19,638 nt of DNA from DASQTB01 sp035642095. GTDB lineage: Bacteria; Actinomycetota; UBA4738; CALAEC01. Below, one piece after another: positions 1 to 7,336 of the stretch. Both the position numbers and the translations under genes were made by a program. The notes below the pieces were generated by a model that worked only from the letters and a program-made list of their open reading frames with translations, did no database searches and was not told the origin of the DNA. The stretch covers positions 1-19,638 of the forward strand of contig DASQTB010000055.1 of the NCBI GenBank assembly GCA_035642095.1. Direction: 5' to 3'. How positions within the stretch are numbered: position 1 is the stretch's first letter; each line of letters starts with the position of its first letter.

Positions 1-1
1 C

Positions 2-280
2 CGGGGCTACCACTGGGGCATGGCCACGTTCCATCCCGAGTTGCCCCGCGGGGCCCGGGTGGAGACGAGGCGGATCGGATCCCTTCGGGAGATCCTGGTC
101 GGGCCGGCGCACGAGAACGACGGCACGCTGAACCTGTTCGGCGCGCTTCGGACATCGATGGCCACGTGCGGCTACGGGTCGATCAAGGAGTTCCAGAAGG
201 CCGAGGTCATGGTGGCCCCCGCGATCCGGACGGAGGGCAAGTCGCTCCAGCACCAGCAGGGGGTCGGCCAGGGAGGATGA
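2..280 (+). CDS. guaB3: GuaB3-type IMP dehydrogenase-related protein, C-terminal end (5' truncated by the window)
   Basis: Only the last 92 or so residues are present; the reading frame is open to the window edge and continues leftwards. The visible part carries GYHWGMA, HPELPRG and the stretch NLFGALRTSMATCGYGSIKEFQKAE, which is typical of the C-terminus of the GuaB3 family of IMP dehydrogenase-like proteins found in Actinomycetota. The (beta/alpha)8 barrel core and catalytic loop lie outside the window, so enzymatic activity (IMP or GMP oxidoreduction) cannot be judged here. Its TGA stop overlaps the ATG of guaA in an ATGA, which implies translational coupling and one operon for guanine nucleotide synthesis. 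The family call is confident; the exact reaction is less certain, because GuaB3 proteins were long annotated only as IMPDH-related. Confidence 0.88.
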   Translation, partial: RGYHWGMATFHPELPRGARVETRRIGSLREILVGPAHENDGTLNLFGALRTSMATCGYGSIKEFQKAEVMVAPAIRTEGKSLQHQQGVGQGG

Positions 281-1812
281 CGGACGATCCCCGCCCCGTC
301 CTGGTGGTGGACTTCGGGGCCCAGTACGCGCAGCTGATCGCCCGGCGGGTCCGGGAGTGCCACGTGTACTCGGAGATCGTCCCGTTCGATGTTCGGCCGG
401 ACGAGCTTCTGGCTCGGAGGCCGGCCGGATTGATCCTCTCCGGGGGGCCGGCTTCCGTGTACGAGCGGGGAGCCCCGGTCCTCAACCAGGGGCTGCTCGA
501 TCTCGGCGTGCCGGTCCTGGGGATCTGCTACGGACAGCAGGCCATGGCCCAGGTACTCGGCGGGGAGGTGGCCGCTACGGGAGCGCGAGAGTACGGCAAG
601 ACAGGCCTGACCACGTCCGGGGGTCTCCTCTTCCGAGAGCTACCGGTCGGCCAGACCGTGTGGATGAGCCATGGCGATACGGTGACGGCGGCCCCCCAGG
701 GTTTTCGGGTGACTGCCAGCACCGAGGTCAGTCCGGTGGCCGCCATGGAGGATCCCGATCGGGGGTTCTTCGCCGTGCAGTTTCACCCGGAGGTCGCCCA
801 CACCCCGCACGGCACGGAGATCCTGAAGCGGTTCCTGTACGACGGGTGCGGATTGCTCCCCGAGTGGACGCCGGTCAACGTCATCGAGCGGGCCGTCGAG
901 CGGGTCCGGGCCCAGGTGGTGGACGCCGAGGCGCTCTGTGCTCTCTCCGGAGGTGTGGACTCGGCCGTGGCCGCTCTCCTGGTTCACCGGGCCATCGGCG
1001 ATCGTCTCACCTGCGTGTTCGTCGACACCGGCCTCCTTCGGGAGGGTGAGGCGGAGCAGGTCGAGGAGACCTTCGCCCGGCACTTTAAGGTTCCGCTGGT
1101 CCACGTCAAGGCGGAGGACCGGTTCCTCGCTCGCCTCGAGGGCGTGGACGATCCGGAGGACAAGCGGCGGAGGATCGGCGAGGAGTTCATCCGGGTGTTC
1201 GAGGAGGTGGCCCGAGAGCACCGGGAGGCCGGGTTCCTGGTCCAAGGCACGCTGTACCCCGACGTCATCGAGTCCGGGAGCCGGACCGCCGCCAAGATCA
1301 AGAGCCATCACAACGTGGGGGGCCTGCCCGAGCGGATGGACCTCCAGCTGGTAGAGCCGCTCCGGGACCTGTTCAAGGACGAGGTCCGGACGGTGGGCGC
1401 CGAGTTGGGGCTGCCGGAGGAGATCGTCGGCCGTCCCCCGTTCCCCGGTCCGGGGCTGGCCGTGCGGATCGTCGGCGAGGTCACCAGGGAGCGCCTGCAC
1501 ATGGTCCGGGCCGCCGACGGGATCGTCCAGGAGGAGGTCAGGCGGGCGGGGGTCGCCGCCTCACTGTGGCAGGCCTTCGCCGTGCTGCTGACGCTTCGTA
1601 GCGTTGGGGTGATGGGCGACGGGCGGACGTACCAGCACCCGGTGGTCCTTCGGGCCGTCACCAGCGAGGACGCCATGACCGCCGATTGGGCTCGCCTCCC
1701 GCACGACGTTCTGGAGCGGATCTCGTCGCGGATCGTTCGGGAGGTCCCGGGGATCAATCGGGTCGTGTACGACGTCTCCTCGAAGCCGCCGGCCACCATC
1801 GAGTGGGAGTAG
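277..1812 (+). CDS. guaA: Glutamine-hydrolysing GMP synthase
   Basis: Cytoplasmic enzyme that converts XMP, glutamine and ATP to GMP, the last step of guanine nucleotide synthesis. The 511-residue length fits the family. The N-terminal class I glutamine amidotransferase domain (about residues 7-195) has the nucleophile Cys84 in GICYGQQ and His170/Glu172 in FHPEV, so the catalytic triad is complete. The ATP-pyrophosphatase domain follows, with the P-loop SGGVDS at 224-229. The C-terminal dimerisation domain contains GRPPFPGPGLAVRI and ends in IEWE, as is usual. An open frame continues upstream, but the ATG at 277 is chosen because homology begins a few residues after it, it overlaps the guaB3 stop as ATGA, and GGGAGG precedes it. 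The gene converges on a minus-strand permease only 5 bases away, and no clear terminator separates them. Confidence 0.97.
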   Translation: MTDDPRPVLVVDFGAQYAQLIARRVRECHVYSEIVPFDVRPDELLARRPAGLILSGGPASVYERGAPVLNQGLLDLGVPVLGICYGQQAMAQVLGGEVAATGAREYGKTGLTTSGGLLFRELPVGQTVWMSHGDTVTAAPQGFRVTASTEVSPVAAMEDPDRGFFAVQFHPEVAHTPHGTEILKRFLYDGCGLLPEWTPVNVIERAVERVRAQVVDAEALCALSGGVDSAVAALLVHRAIGDRLTCVFVDTGLLREGEAEQVEETFARHFKVPLVHVKAEDRFLARLEGVDDPEDKRRRIGEEFIRVFEEVAREHREAGFLVQGTLYPDVIESGSRTAAKIKSHHNVGGLPERMDLQLVEPLRDLFKDEVRTVGAELGLPEEIVGRPPFPGPGLAVRIVGEVTRERLHMVRAADGIVQEEVRRAGVAASLWQAFAVLLTLRSVGVMGDGRTYQHPVVLRAVTSEDAMTADWARLPHDVLERISSRIVREVPGINRVVYDVSSKPPATIEWE

Positions 1813-1817
1813 CACGC

Positions 1818-2621
1818 TCAGGGACGCTCACCCGGTACCGGACGGCCTCGGGCGGCCAGCAGCAGGCGCGCCGCCATGGCCACCAAGAGCGCGCCGAACA
1901 GGATCGCCGACAGGACGGGGTTCATCTCCACAGCCAGGATCGAGGCCACGAACGAGGTCGCCACGCCGGCCAGGCCGACGGCGGCCGCCACGGGCAGGTC
2001 GACATCGCCGTGCGACACATTCCGCACGGTGCCCACCAGGGCCGTGGGGATGATGACCAGGAGAGAGGTCCCCTTGGCGACGGATTGCGGCACCCCGGCC
2101 AGGAGCACCAGGCCGGGGACCATGACGATGCCGCCGCCAACTCCGAGAAGGCCGGCCATGGCGCCCGCCACCATCCCCACGACGACCAGGAGCATCCCGG
2201 CCACGACATCGATCGAGGGGGCACGCTCGGCGGTGACCTCGAAGGGGAGCGCCCCCGCGGCGACTAGGAGGAACGCGGCAAAGGTGATCCGGAGCGCTCG
2301 CTCGGGGATGCGGCGAAGCGCCTGGGTTCCCAGGACCGCGCCCAGCGCCCCTCCCGCGGCGAGCAGTCCCGCGGCGAGCCAGGCGACCGCGCCGGCCACG
2401 GCGTAGCCGGCAGTCCCGGCCACGGCGATGGGGACGATCGAGGCCAGCGACGTGGCGTGGGCCCGTCGTTGGGCCATGCCCAGCAACAGGACGAGTCCGG
2501 GGACGATGAGGATACCGCCCCCCACGCCGAACAGGCCGGAGAGCCCGCCGGCGACCGCGCCGATGCCCCCCGCGCGCATCAGGTCGTGGCGCCGGACCGA
2601 CGTCCTGACACCATCGGCCAC
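1818..2621 (-). CDS. TauE/SafE (TSUP) family sulfite/anion exporter-like membrane protein
   Basis: Predicted polytopic inner-membrane permease of 267 residues. The TSUP internal duplication is plain: GVGGG occurs at about residues 32-36 and again at 160-164, each followed by a hydrophobic segment containing VPGLVLL, and a conserved HATS motif lies near residue 55. Family members transport sulfite, sulfoacetate or other small organosulfur anions, but the substrate cannot be read from sequence. The start is set at GTG 2621 because TATCCT sits exactly six bases upstream on the minus strand, the leaderless pattern seen repeatedly in this window. An internal ATG at 2579 just before the first helix is the alternative and would give 253 residues. 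It is divergent from pcrA; co-regulation would be promoter-driven rather than functional. Confidence 0.85.
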   Translation of the reverse strand: MADGVRTSVRRHDLMRAGGIGAVAGGLSGLFGVGGGILIVPGLVLLLGMAQRRAHATSLASIVPIAVAGTAGYAVAGAVAWLAAGLLAAGGALGAVLGTQALRRIPERALRITFAAFLLVAAGALPFEVTAERAPSIDVVAGMLLVVVGMVAGAMAGLLGVGGGIVMVPGLVLLAGVPQSVAKGTSLLVIIPTALVGTVRNVSHGDVDLPVAAAVGLAGVATSFVASILAVEMNPVLSAILFGALLVAMAARLLLAARGRPVPGERP

Positions 2622-2627
2622 GTTCCG

Positions 2628-2633
2628 AGGATA
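2628..2633 (-). promoter_or_regulatory. -10 box of the TauE-family gene (leaderless)
   Basis: TATCCT on the minus strand is followed by six bases (CGGAAC) and then GTG. Transcription would start at or next to the GTG, giving an mRNA without a leader. No convincing TTGACA-like -35 is present; the -35 position for a 17-base spacer coincides with the -10 box of the divergent pcrA promoter. Confidence 0.6.
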
Positions 2634-2650
2634 GCCGCACCCGCGGTCGC

Positions 2651-2656
2651 TACAAT
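2651..2656 (+). promoter_or_regulatory. -10 box of pcrA/uvrD1 (leaderless)
   Basis: TACAAT is followed by seven bases and then the GTG start at 2664. There is no Shine-Dalgarno sequence. The box lies 17 bases from the divergent -10 box (2628-2633), so each -10 occupies the other promoter's -35 position. Confidence 0.6.
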
Positions 2657-2663
2657 CGGATTC

Positions 2664-4817
2664 GTGGCGGATTCCCCCCTCCTCGCGCCGCTCAATCCCG
2701 TCCAGCGTGAAGCCGTTCTCCGCACCGACGGCCCAGTCCTGATCGTCGCCGGGGCCGGTTCCGGCAAGACGCGGATCCTCACGCATCGCATCGCCTACTT
2801 GATCAAGGAGAAGGGGTCACCTCCCGGTTCGATCCTGGCCATCACCTTCACCAACAAGGCCGCGCAGGAGATGGCCGAACGGGTGGAGTCCCTGCTGGGC
2901 TCCCGGGTCTCCCGGGCGATGTGGATCCTCACCTTCCATTCGACCTGCGCCCGGATCCTCCGCCGGGAGCACGCGCTCCTCGGTCTTCCCAGCCACTTCT
3001 CCATCTACGACGAGGCGGACTCGGAGCGGGTGGTCAAGATGGCCCTCGAGGTCGCCGGGGTGGACCCGAAGCGGTTCCCGCCGAAGGCCGTCATGGCGGC
3101 GATCCGCCGGGCCAAGGACAACCTCCTCGATGCCGGCGACTTCGCCGCTGCCGTCAGCAACTGGTACGAGCGCCAGGTCGCGGACCTGTTCCTCGAGTAC
3201 GAGCGTCGGCTGGCCGCGGCCGGCGCGGTCGACTTCGACGACCTGATCCTTCGGACCGTGCGGCTGTTCCGGGACCATGGCGAGGTGCTCGAGCATTATC
3301 AGGAACGGTTCCGGCACATCCTCATCGACGAGTACCAGGACACCAACCGGGCCCAGTACCACCTGGTCAACCTGCTGGCCTCGAAACATCGCAACCTCTG
3401 CGTGGTGGGCGATGCCGACCAGGGCATCTATTCGTGGCGGGGGGCGACCATCCAGAACCTCCTCGACTTCGAGCACGACTATCCGGACGCGGAGGAGTTC
3501 ATCCTCGACCAGAACTACCGGTCCACCCGGACGATCCTGGAGGTGGCCAACGCGCTGATCGAGCACAACCTCCAGCGGAAGCCGAAGCACCTGTGGACCG
3601 ACGCCGACCACGGCACCCCCGTGACCCGGTTCCGGGCGGAGGACGAGCACGACGAGGCGTGGTTCATCGCCCAGGAGGTCGAGCGGCTGGTCACGGACCA
3701 GGGCGAGTTCGCTTACGGCGACCTGGCCGTCTTCTACCGGACCAACGCGCAGTCCCGGGTGGTCGAGGACGTGTTCATGAAGGCCGGGATCCCCTACCGG
3801 GTGGTCGGCGGGGTCCGCTTCTACGAGCGCCGGGAGATCAAGGACATCCTGGCGTATCTCCGGTCGCTGGTGAACCCGCAGGACGCGGTGTCGATGCGGC
3901 GGATCATCAACACGCCGAAGCGGGGCATCGGCGATCAGACCGTCGCCGCTCTCGAGGCCTTCGCCCGGGAGGAGGGGATCACCCTGCTGGAGGCATGCCG
4001 GCGGGTCGAGGAGATCGCGCTGCTGTCGCCGCGGGCCGTCGGTGCGGTCCGCGGCTTCGTCGACGTGATGGACCGCCTCCGGACCAGAGTCGAGAAGGAT
4101 GCCCGCCCCTCCGGACTGATCGAAGCCGCGTTCATGGAGACCGGATACTACGCCGAGCTGGACGCGGAACGGACCGTCGAGGCCGAGTCCCGGAAGGAGA
4201 ACCTCAAGGAGCTGGTCGGCGTGGGCGGAGAGTTCGAGGCCCGGTTCCCGGACGCCGGCGTCCCCGAGTTCCTGGAGCAGATCGCCCTGGTCACCGAGCA
4301 GGACGAGTACGACGAGGCTGCCTCCACCGTGACGCTGATGACGCTCCACAACGCCAAGGGGCTCGAGTTCGAGGTCGTGTTCATCGCCGGGATGGAGGAC
4401 GGCGTCTTTCCCCACTTCCGGTCGATGACCGATGCCGACGAGCTGGAGGAGGAGCGTCGTCTGGCCTACGTGGGGATCACCCGGGCCCGGAAGCGCCTGT
4501 ACCTGACCCACGCGTGGAGCCGGTCTCTGTTCGGGGCCTCCTCGTACAACCCGGCGTCGCGGTTCCTGAACGAGATCCCCACCGAGCTGATCGACGTGCT
4601 TGAGCAGGGCGACGGCCGGGGAACCCCGGACCGGGTTGTTGCCGGCGAGCCGCCGGACGTGGCCACGGGGGATACCGTGGCCCACGAGCGGTTCGGCGAG
4701 GGCGTGGTCATCGCGGTCTCCGGCCGAGGCCACGACGCGGAAGCCGTCATCCGCTTCGAGGACGAGGGCGAGAAGCGCCTCCTGCTCGCGTACGCCCCGC
4801 TGCGGAAGGTCGGATAG
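2664..4817 (+). CDS. pcrA: UvrD/PcrA-type superfamily 1A DNA helicase
   Basis: ATP-dependent 3'-5' DNA helicase of 717 residues, acting in nucleotide excision repair, replication restart and removal of recombinase filaments. All SF1A motifs are present in order: Q-motif LNPVQREAV (10-18), Walker A GAGSGKT (30-36), Ia ITFTNKAAQEMAER, TFHSTCARILR, Walker B DEYQD (222-226), III GDADQGIYSWRGA, IV NYRST, V TLHNAKGLEFEVVF, and VI EEERRLAYVGITRARKRL. The C-terminal roughly 50 residues (GDTVAHERFGEGVV...) form the Tudor-like fold that contacts RNA polymerase in PcrA/UvrD1. The GTG at 2664 is chosen over an in-frame upstream extension because the conserved N-terminus begins there and a TACAAT box lies seven bases upstream. 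The actinobacterial name is uvrD1; its position upstream of sucCD matches mycobacterial order. Confidence 0.96.
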   Translation: MADSPLLAPLNPVQREAVLRTDGPVLIVAGAGSGKTRILTHRIAYLIKEKGSPPGSILAITFTNKAAQEMAERVESLLGSRVSRAMWILTFHSTCARILRREHALLGLPSHFSIYDEADSERVVKMALEVAGVDPKRFPPKAVMAAIRRAKDNLLDAGDFAAAVSNWYERQVADLFLEYERRLAAAGAVDFDDLILRTVRLFRDHGEVLEHYQERFRHILIDEYQDTNRAQYHLVNLLASKHRNLCVVGDADQGIYSWRGATIQNLLDFEHDYPDAEEFILDQNYRSTRTILEVANALIEHNLQRKPKHLWTDADHGTPVTRFRAEDEHDEAWFIAQEVERLVTDQGEFAYGDLAVFYRTNAQSRVVEDVFMKAGIPYRVVGGVRFYERREIKDILAYLRSLVNPQDAVSMRRIINTPKRGIGDQTVAALEAFAREEGITLLEACRRVEEIALLSPRAVGAVRGFVDVMDRLRTRVEKDARPSGLIEAAFMETGYYAELDAERTVEAESRKENLKELVGVGGEFEARFPDAGVPEFLEQIALVTEQDEYDEAASTVTLMTLHNAKGLEFEVVFIAGMEDGVFPHFRSMTDADELEEERRLAYVGITRARKRLYLTHAWSRSLFGASSYNPASRFLNEIPTELIDVLEQGDGRGTPDRVVAGEPPDVATGDTVAHERFGEGVVIAVSGRGHDAEAVIRFEDEGEKRLLLAYAPLRKVG

Positions 4818-4826
4818 GAGAGGAAC

Positions 4827-4861
4827 GGGCGCTCGCGGATCCGCGTCAGCCGGAGGCGCCC
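4827..4861. terminator. Inverted repeat between convergent pcrA and the chaplin-like gene
   Basis: GGGCGC (4827-4832) pairs with GCGCCC (4856-4861) and encloses the 12-base perfect palindrome CGCGGATCCGCG (4834-4845). It begins ten bases after the pcrA stop and runs into the 3' end of the minus-strand gene. No T-tract follows on either strand. It is a plausible bidirectional transcription end, but this is inference. Confidence 0.4.
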
Positions 4862-5286
4862 GATCCGGCCACGGCGTCGCAGGTGGCCTCGCCGTCATCG
4901 AGCAGATCGGTGGCCAGGATGGCCACGGTCACGTCGCATAGGTTCACAGCGGCCGCGATCGGCACCTGGATGACCACGCCGCTGATGTTGACGTTGATCA
5001 GGCCATCCTGGACGACCGGGCCTCCGCGCTCGCGCGGCGTCACCGTGGCGTCGCTCTCGGCGAACGCGTCGCACACGGCCGAGCCGTCGTCCCGAAGATC
5101 GCTGACCAGGACGGCCACGGTCACGTCACAGATGTTCGCCGCGACGGCGATCGGGACCTGGACGGTGACGTCCTCCACATTGACGTTCACCAGGCCCCGT
5201 TGGACCGTCTGGGCCGTCGCGGGAGCCGCCGCACCTACGGACAATGTGCCGGCGACGAGGATGGGGGCGATCAGCTTCCTCAGCAT
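4846..5286 (-). CDS. Secreted two-repeat chaplin-like protein
   Basis: Small exported protein of 146 residues. Residues 1-25 form a Sec signal peptide (MLRKLIAPILVAGTL...) with a likely ATA-Q cleavage site. The mature part is two copies of one unit, about residues 29-77 and 93-141, each reading Q-x-GL(V/I)NVN, then VQVPIA or IQVPIA, then N-x-CDVTVA, and ending in a second Cys. The cysteine pairs are C53/C72 and C117/C136, both 19 residues apart, with the repeats offset by 64. The VPI...N-x-C...C layout resembles the chaplin domain of streptomycete amyloid surface proteins, but the match is partial and no family is claimed firmly. A strong AGGAGG (5291-5296) precedes the ATG. A role in surface coating or adhesion is inference. 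Confidence 0.75.
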   Translation of the reverse strand: MLRKLIAPILVAGTLSVGAAAPATAQTVQRGLVNVNVEDVTVQVPIAVAANICDVTVAVLVSDLRDDGSAVCDAFAESDATVTPRERGGPVVQDGLINVNISGVVIQVPIAAAVNLCDVTVAILATDLLDDGEATCDAVAGSGASG

Positions 5287-5347
5287 GTCTCCTCCTAGGG
5301 GTCGACGAATACGACGTGCGGGCGGTGGTCCGTGATTCGCGAACTGG

Positions 5348-5364
5348 GGGCGCTTCGAGCGCCC
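5348..5364 (-). terminator. Hairpin between the DoxX-like gene and the chaplin-like gene
   Basis: A perfect 7-base stem, GGGCGCT / AGCGCCC, with a TCG loop lies 18 bases downstream of the DoxX-like stop on the minus strand and about 60 bases upstream of the chaplin-like start. There is no T-tract. It could end the DoxX/Rieske transcript or act as an attenuator or leader hairpin for the chaplin-like gene. Confidence 0.4.
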
Positions 5365-5382
5365 GTTCCTCTCGCCTCCGAT

Positions 5383-6372
5383 CTACCCGGAGGTTCCTCT
5401 CCCCAAACGCCTCGATTCCCACGAAGCGGACCAAGCCATCGAGCCGATCAGGGGAAGCCACGACGCCTCCGGGGCCAGCCGCTCGTCGGAGCCATACACC
5501 AGGAGCGCCAGCATGGCCCCGTAGACGGGGAGGTGGCCGATCAGCTCGGGCGTCCCCAGGAAGAACAGGGTGGCGTTGAACGGGATGCCGGCCACGATCA
5601 CGGTGACCTGGGGGAGGGCCCCGGAGATGAGGAGGAGACCGAACAACAGCTCCACGGCCCCGGCGATCCTGACGAAGGTGAGGTCGTCGATGGGGGCGCC
5701 GAAGGCGGCCAGCACGTTGAAGGCCGGGTAGCGATCGAGGAGGGCCAGAGCCAGGTCCGGTCGGGCCAGCTTCTCCGTGAAGGCCAGGATGATCAGGGAC
5801 CCTCCAACCGCCAACCGGAGGACGAACAGCGGCAGGCGGACGCGTCCCGGCCCGGCGTCGACCGCGCCGCCGGGGCTGTCTGCCGGGGGAAGCAGGGCCA
5901 GGAACAGGGCCACCCCCAGGAGGTCGACCCGCTCGAGGATCGGCACCACCCCATAGCCGGGCATGCCGAGAGGTCCCGCCGCGACCAGAAGCCACGCCGC
6001 CGTTCGGATCCGATAGCCGGTGATCAGCCATACGCCGAGCACTCCCTCGCCGATGGCCACCGCCGAGCCGAGCGGGGACGAGGGGAGATCGAGCGAGGGC
6101 GCCAGGTAGGTCCCCATCGCCGCCTGGGCCAGGAGCGAGACCCCGGCGTGGATCCCCAGCAGCCTGGGGACGTACGGCGACAGCCTTCCCAGCGGCCGGA
6201 GGAACGGAAGCTCAGGAGAAGGGAGGCGACCGGCCGCCAGGCGCCACAGGACGGCCACGGCCACGGCGGCCCCGATCAGGAGGAGCGTCGCGGGTTCGAC
6301 GGCGAACGACCAGTCGTAGGGAGGACGGGCGTCCGTGAACCACGCCTCGTGCGCCCGGATGGCCGGTCCCAC
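5383..6372 (-). CDS. DoxX-like polytopic membrane protein (duplicated)
   Basis: Predicted integral membrane protein of 329 residues with roughly eight to nine hydrophobic segments. The C-terminal half (from about residue 175) is DoxX-like, with an LRLAVGGSLIILAFTEKLARP-like opening helix followed by three more helices. The N-terminal half after the first segment (from about residue 70, HAGVSLLAQAAMG... to ILERVDLLGVALFLALLPP) has a similar four-helix pattern, so the protein looks like two fused DoxX units. DoxX/DoxD proteins include the small subunit of archaeal thiosulfate:quinone oxidoreductase and redox-linked membrane proteins; the substrate here is unknown. The start is GTG 6372, six bases after the stop of the upstream Rieske-like gene, so the two are probably co-transcribed and coupled. 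The N-terminal AHEAWF motif faces either side of the membrane; its role is unknown. Confidence 0.72.
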   Translation of the reverse strand: MGPAIRAHEAWFTDARPPYDWSFAVEPATLLLIGAAVAVAVLWRLAAGRLPSPELPFLRPLGRLSPYVPRLLGIHAGVSLLAQAAMGTYLAPSLDLPSSPLGSAVAIGEGVLGVWLITGYRIRTAAWLLVAAGPLGMPGYGVVPILERVDLLGVALFLALLPPADSPGGAVDAGPGRVRLPLFVLRLAVGGSLIILAFTEKLARPDLALALLDRYPAFNVLAAFGAPIDDLTFVRIAGAVELLFGLLLISGALPQVTVIVAGIPFNATLFFLGTPELIGHLPVYGAMLALLVYGSDERLAPEASWLPLIGSMAWSASWESRRLGRGTSG

Positions 6373-6378
6373 GTCCGG

Positions 6379-6834
6379 CTACCCGAGGGGCGACGTGTCG
6401 ACGAAGATCGCTCCCCGGTGGATCCGGACGGGAAGGACGGCCAGCGACCGCCCCCCGCGGCCCTTTCCGTCGAGGCCGTATCGGTGTTCCGCGCAGTCCA
6501 GGTAGCCGCCCTCGATGACCTCCAGCGGGCAGTTGGCCGGCTCGGCCACGGCGAACGTTCGCCCGTCTTCGGCTAGGCCGAAGAACACTCCGGGCAGAGC
6601 CTCCCTGGGCGTGCCCGGAACGACCTGATCCACGGTGAACGCCTCGACCTCCTGGAACGGCTCGCCGGGCTCCCGGAACAGGATCCACGTGGTGGCCAGG
6701 ACGATCACCAGGCCCACGGCGATCGAGCCGATCACCCAGTGAAGGCCCAGGGTGCCCCGGAACGGGCCCAGTGGCCCGATCCGGGACCCGGTCTTGACGC
6801 CGGGCGCGCGGACATGGATGCGTGGAGTGGACAC
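6379..6834 (-). CDS. Membrane-anchored degenerate Rieske-like protein
   Basis: Protein of 151 residues with one transmembrane helix (about 31-53) after a basic N-terminus and an extracytoplasmic C-terminal domain. The C-terminal domain resembles a Rieske fold: NCPLEV, then DCAEHRYGLDGKG, then LAVLPVRIHRGAIFVDTS. The second cluster motif C-x2-H is intact (Cys114, His117). The first is C-P-L (Cys102) instead of C-x-H, so one histidine ligand of a classical [2Fe-2S] Rieske centre is missing, and the C-to-C spacing is short. It may be a relic, or bind a different cofactor. The GTG at 6834 is preferred because GATAAT lies seven bases upstream; an ATG three codons earlier at 6843 would sit on top of that box. 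The partner is the DoxX-like gene six bases downstream. Confidence 0.6.
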   Translation of the reverse strand: MSTPRIHVRAPGVKTGSRIGPLGPFRGTLGLHWVIGSIAVGLVIVLATTWILFREPGEPFQEVEAFTVDQVVPGTPREALPGVFFGLAEDGRTFAVAEPANCPLEVIEGGYLDCAEHRYGLDGKGRGGRSLAVLPVRIHRGAIFVDTSPLG

Positions 6835-6841
6835 TTCGTTC

Positions 6842-6847
6842 ATTATC
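6842..6847 (-). promoter_or_regulatory. -10 box of the Rieske-like/DoxX-like operon
   Basis: GATAAT on the minus strand (five of six bases match TATAAT), then seven bases, then GTG 6834. This fits the leaderless pattern and argues for the GTG rather than the overlapping ATG at 6843. No -35 box is evident. Confidence 0.55.
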
Positions 6848-6908
6848 CGACGCCCCAGCCCGGAGCGGCGAAGCGGACCGAGCGACTCGGTGTCTGGGCC
6901 GGGTCGGC

Positions 6909-6914
6909 TAGACT
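6909..6914 (+). promoter_or_regulatory. -10 box of the mutase subunit-sucCD operon
   Basis: TAGACT is followed by eight bases and then ATG 6923, with no Shine-Dalgarno sequence. This predicts leaderless or nearly leaderless transcription for the operon. Confidence 0.5.
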
Positions 6915-6922
6915 TCCGCCGC

Positions 6923-7333
6923 ATGCCCGAGAAGCACCGCATCGTCATCGCCAAGCCCGGCCTCGACGGACACGACCGCGGGGCGAAGGTCGTGGCCCGG
7001 GCCCTTCGAGACGCCGGGTACGAGGTGATCTACACGGGCCTCCACCAGACGCCCGAGCAGATCGCGGAGACCGCCATCCAGGAAGATGCCGACGCGGTCG
7101 GTCTGTCGATCCACTCCGGCGCCCACATGACCCTGTTCCCCCGCGTGGTCGAGCTTCTCCGGCAGCGGGGCGCTGAGGACGTCGTCGTGTTCGGGGGAGG
7201 GATCATCCCCAAGGAGGACATCGCCCCGCTCCGTGATGCCGGCATCGAGGAGATCTTCACGCCGGGGGCCCCGACGTCGACGATCGTCGATTGGCTTCGC
7301 CAGCGGCTGTCGGGATCCCGAGCGGCGTCGTAG
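6923..7333 (+). CDS. Stand-alone cobalamin-binding subunit of methylmalonyl-CoA mutase
   Basis: Protein of 136 residues consisting of a B12-binding Rossmann-like domain only. The DxHxxG cobalamin motif is intact at residues 15-20 (D-G-H-D-R-G), with His17 as the lower axial cobalt ligand. GLSIHSGAH and VFGGGIIP match the nucleotide-tail pocket, and the C-terminus (IFTPGAPTSTIVDWL) is typical of the mutase C-terminal domain. In one-piece mutases this domain is fused to the TIM barrel; in split enzymes it is a separate small subunit, as here. The catalytic large subunit is not in the window. The gene lies three bases upstream of sucC, linking methylmalonyl-CoA isomerisation to succinyl-CoA use. 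A related 2-hydroxyisobutyryl-CoA or ethylmalonyl-CoA mutase subunit is the main alternative. Confidence 0.88.
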   Translation: MPEKHRIVIAKPGLDGHDRGAKVVARALRDAGYEVIYTGLHQTPEQIAETAIQEDADAVGLSIHSGAHMTLFPRVVELLRQRGAEDVVVFGGGIIPKEDIAPLRDAGIEEIFTPGAPTSTIVDWLRQRLSGSRAAS

Positions 7334-7336
7334 TCC

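Noticed and set aside
166..276. Upstream in-frame extension of guaA by 37 codons
   Set aside because: It overlaps guaB3 coding sequence, matches nothing in GMP synthase, and ATG 277 has the ATGA overlap and a ribosome-binding site.
1813..1817. A terminator between guaA and the convergent TauE-family gene
   Set aside because: Only five bases separate the stops and no inverted repeat of useful length was seen nearby in either coding end.
2817..4898. A 693-codon open frame on the minus strand opposite pcrA
   Set aside because: It mirrors the pcrA codons, has the repetitive Asp/Gly/Pro/Leu composition of antisense frames in GC-rich DNA, and has no recognisable domain; pcrA has every helicase motif in order.
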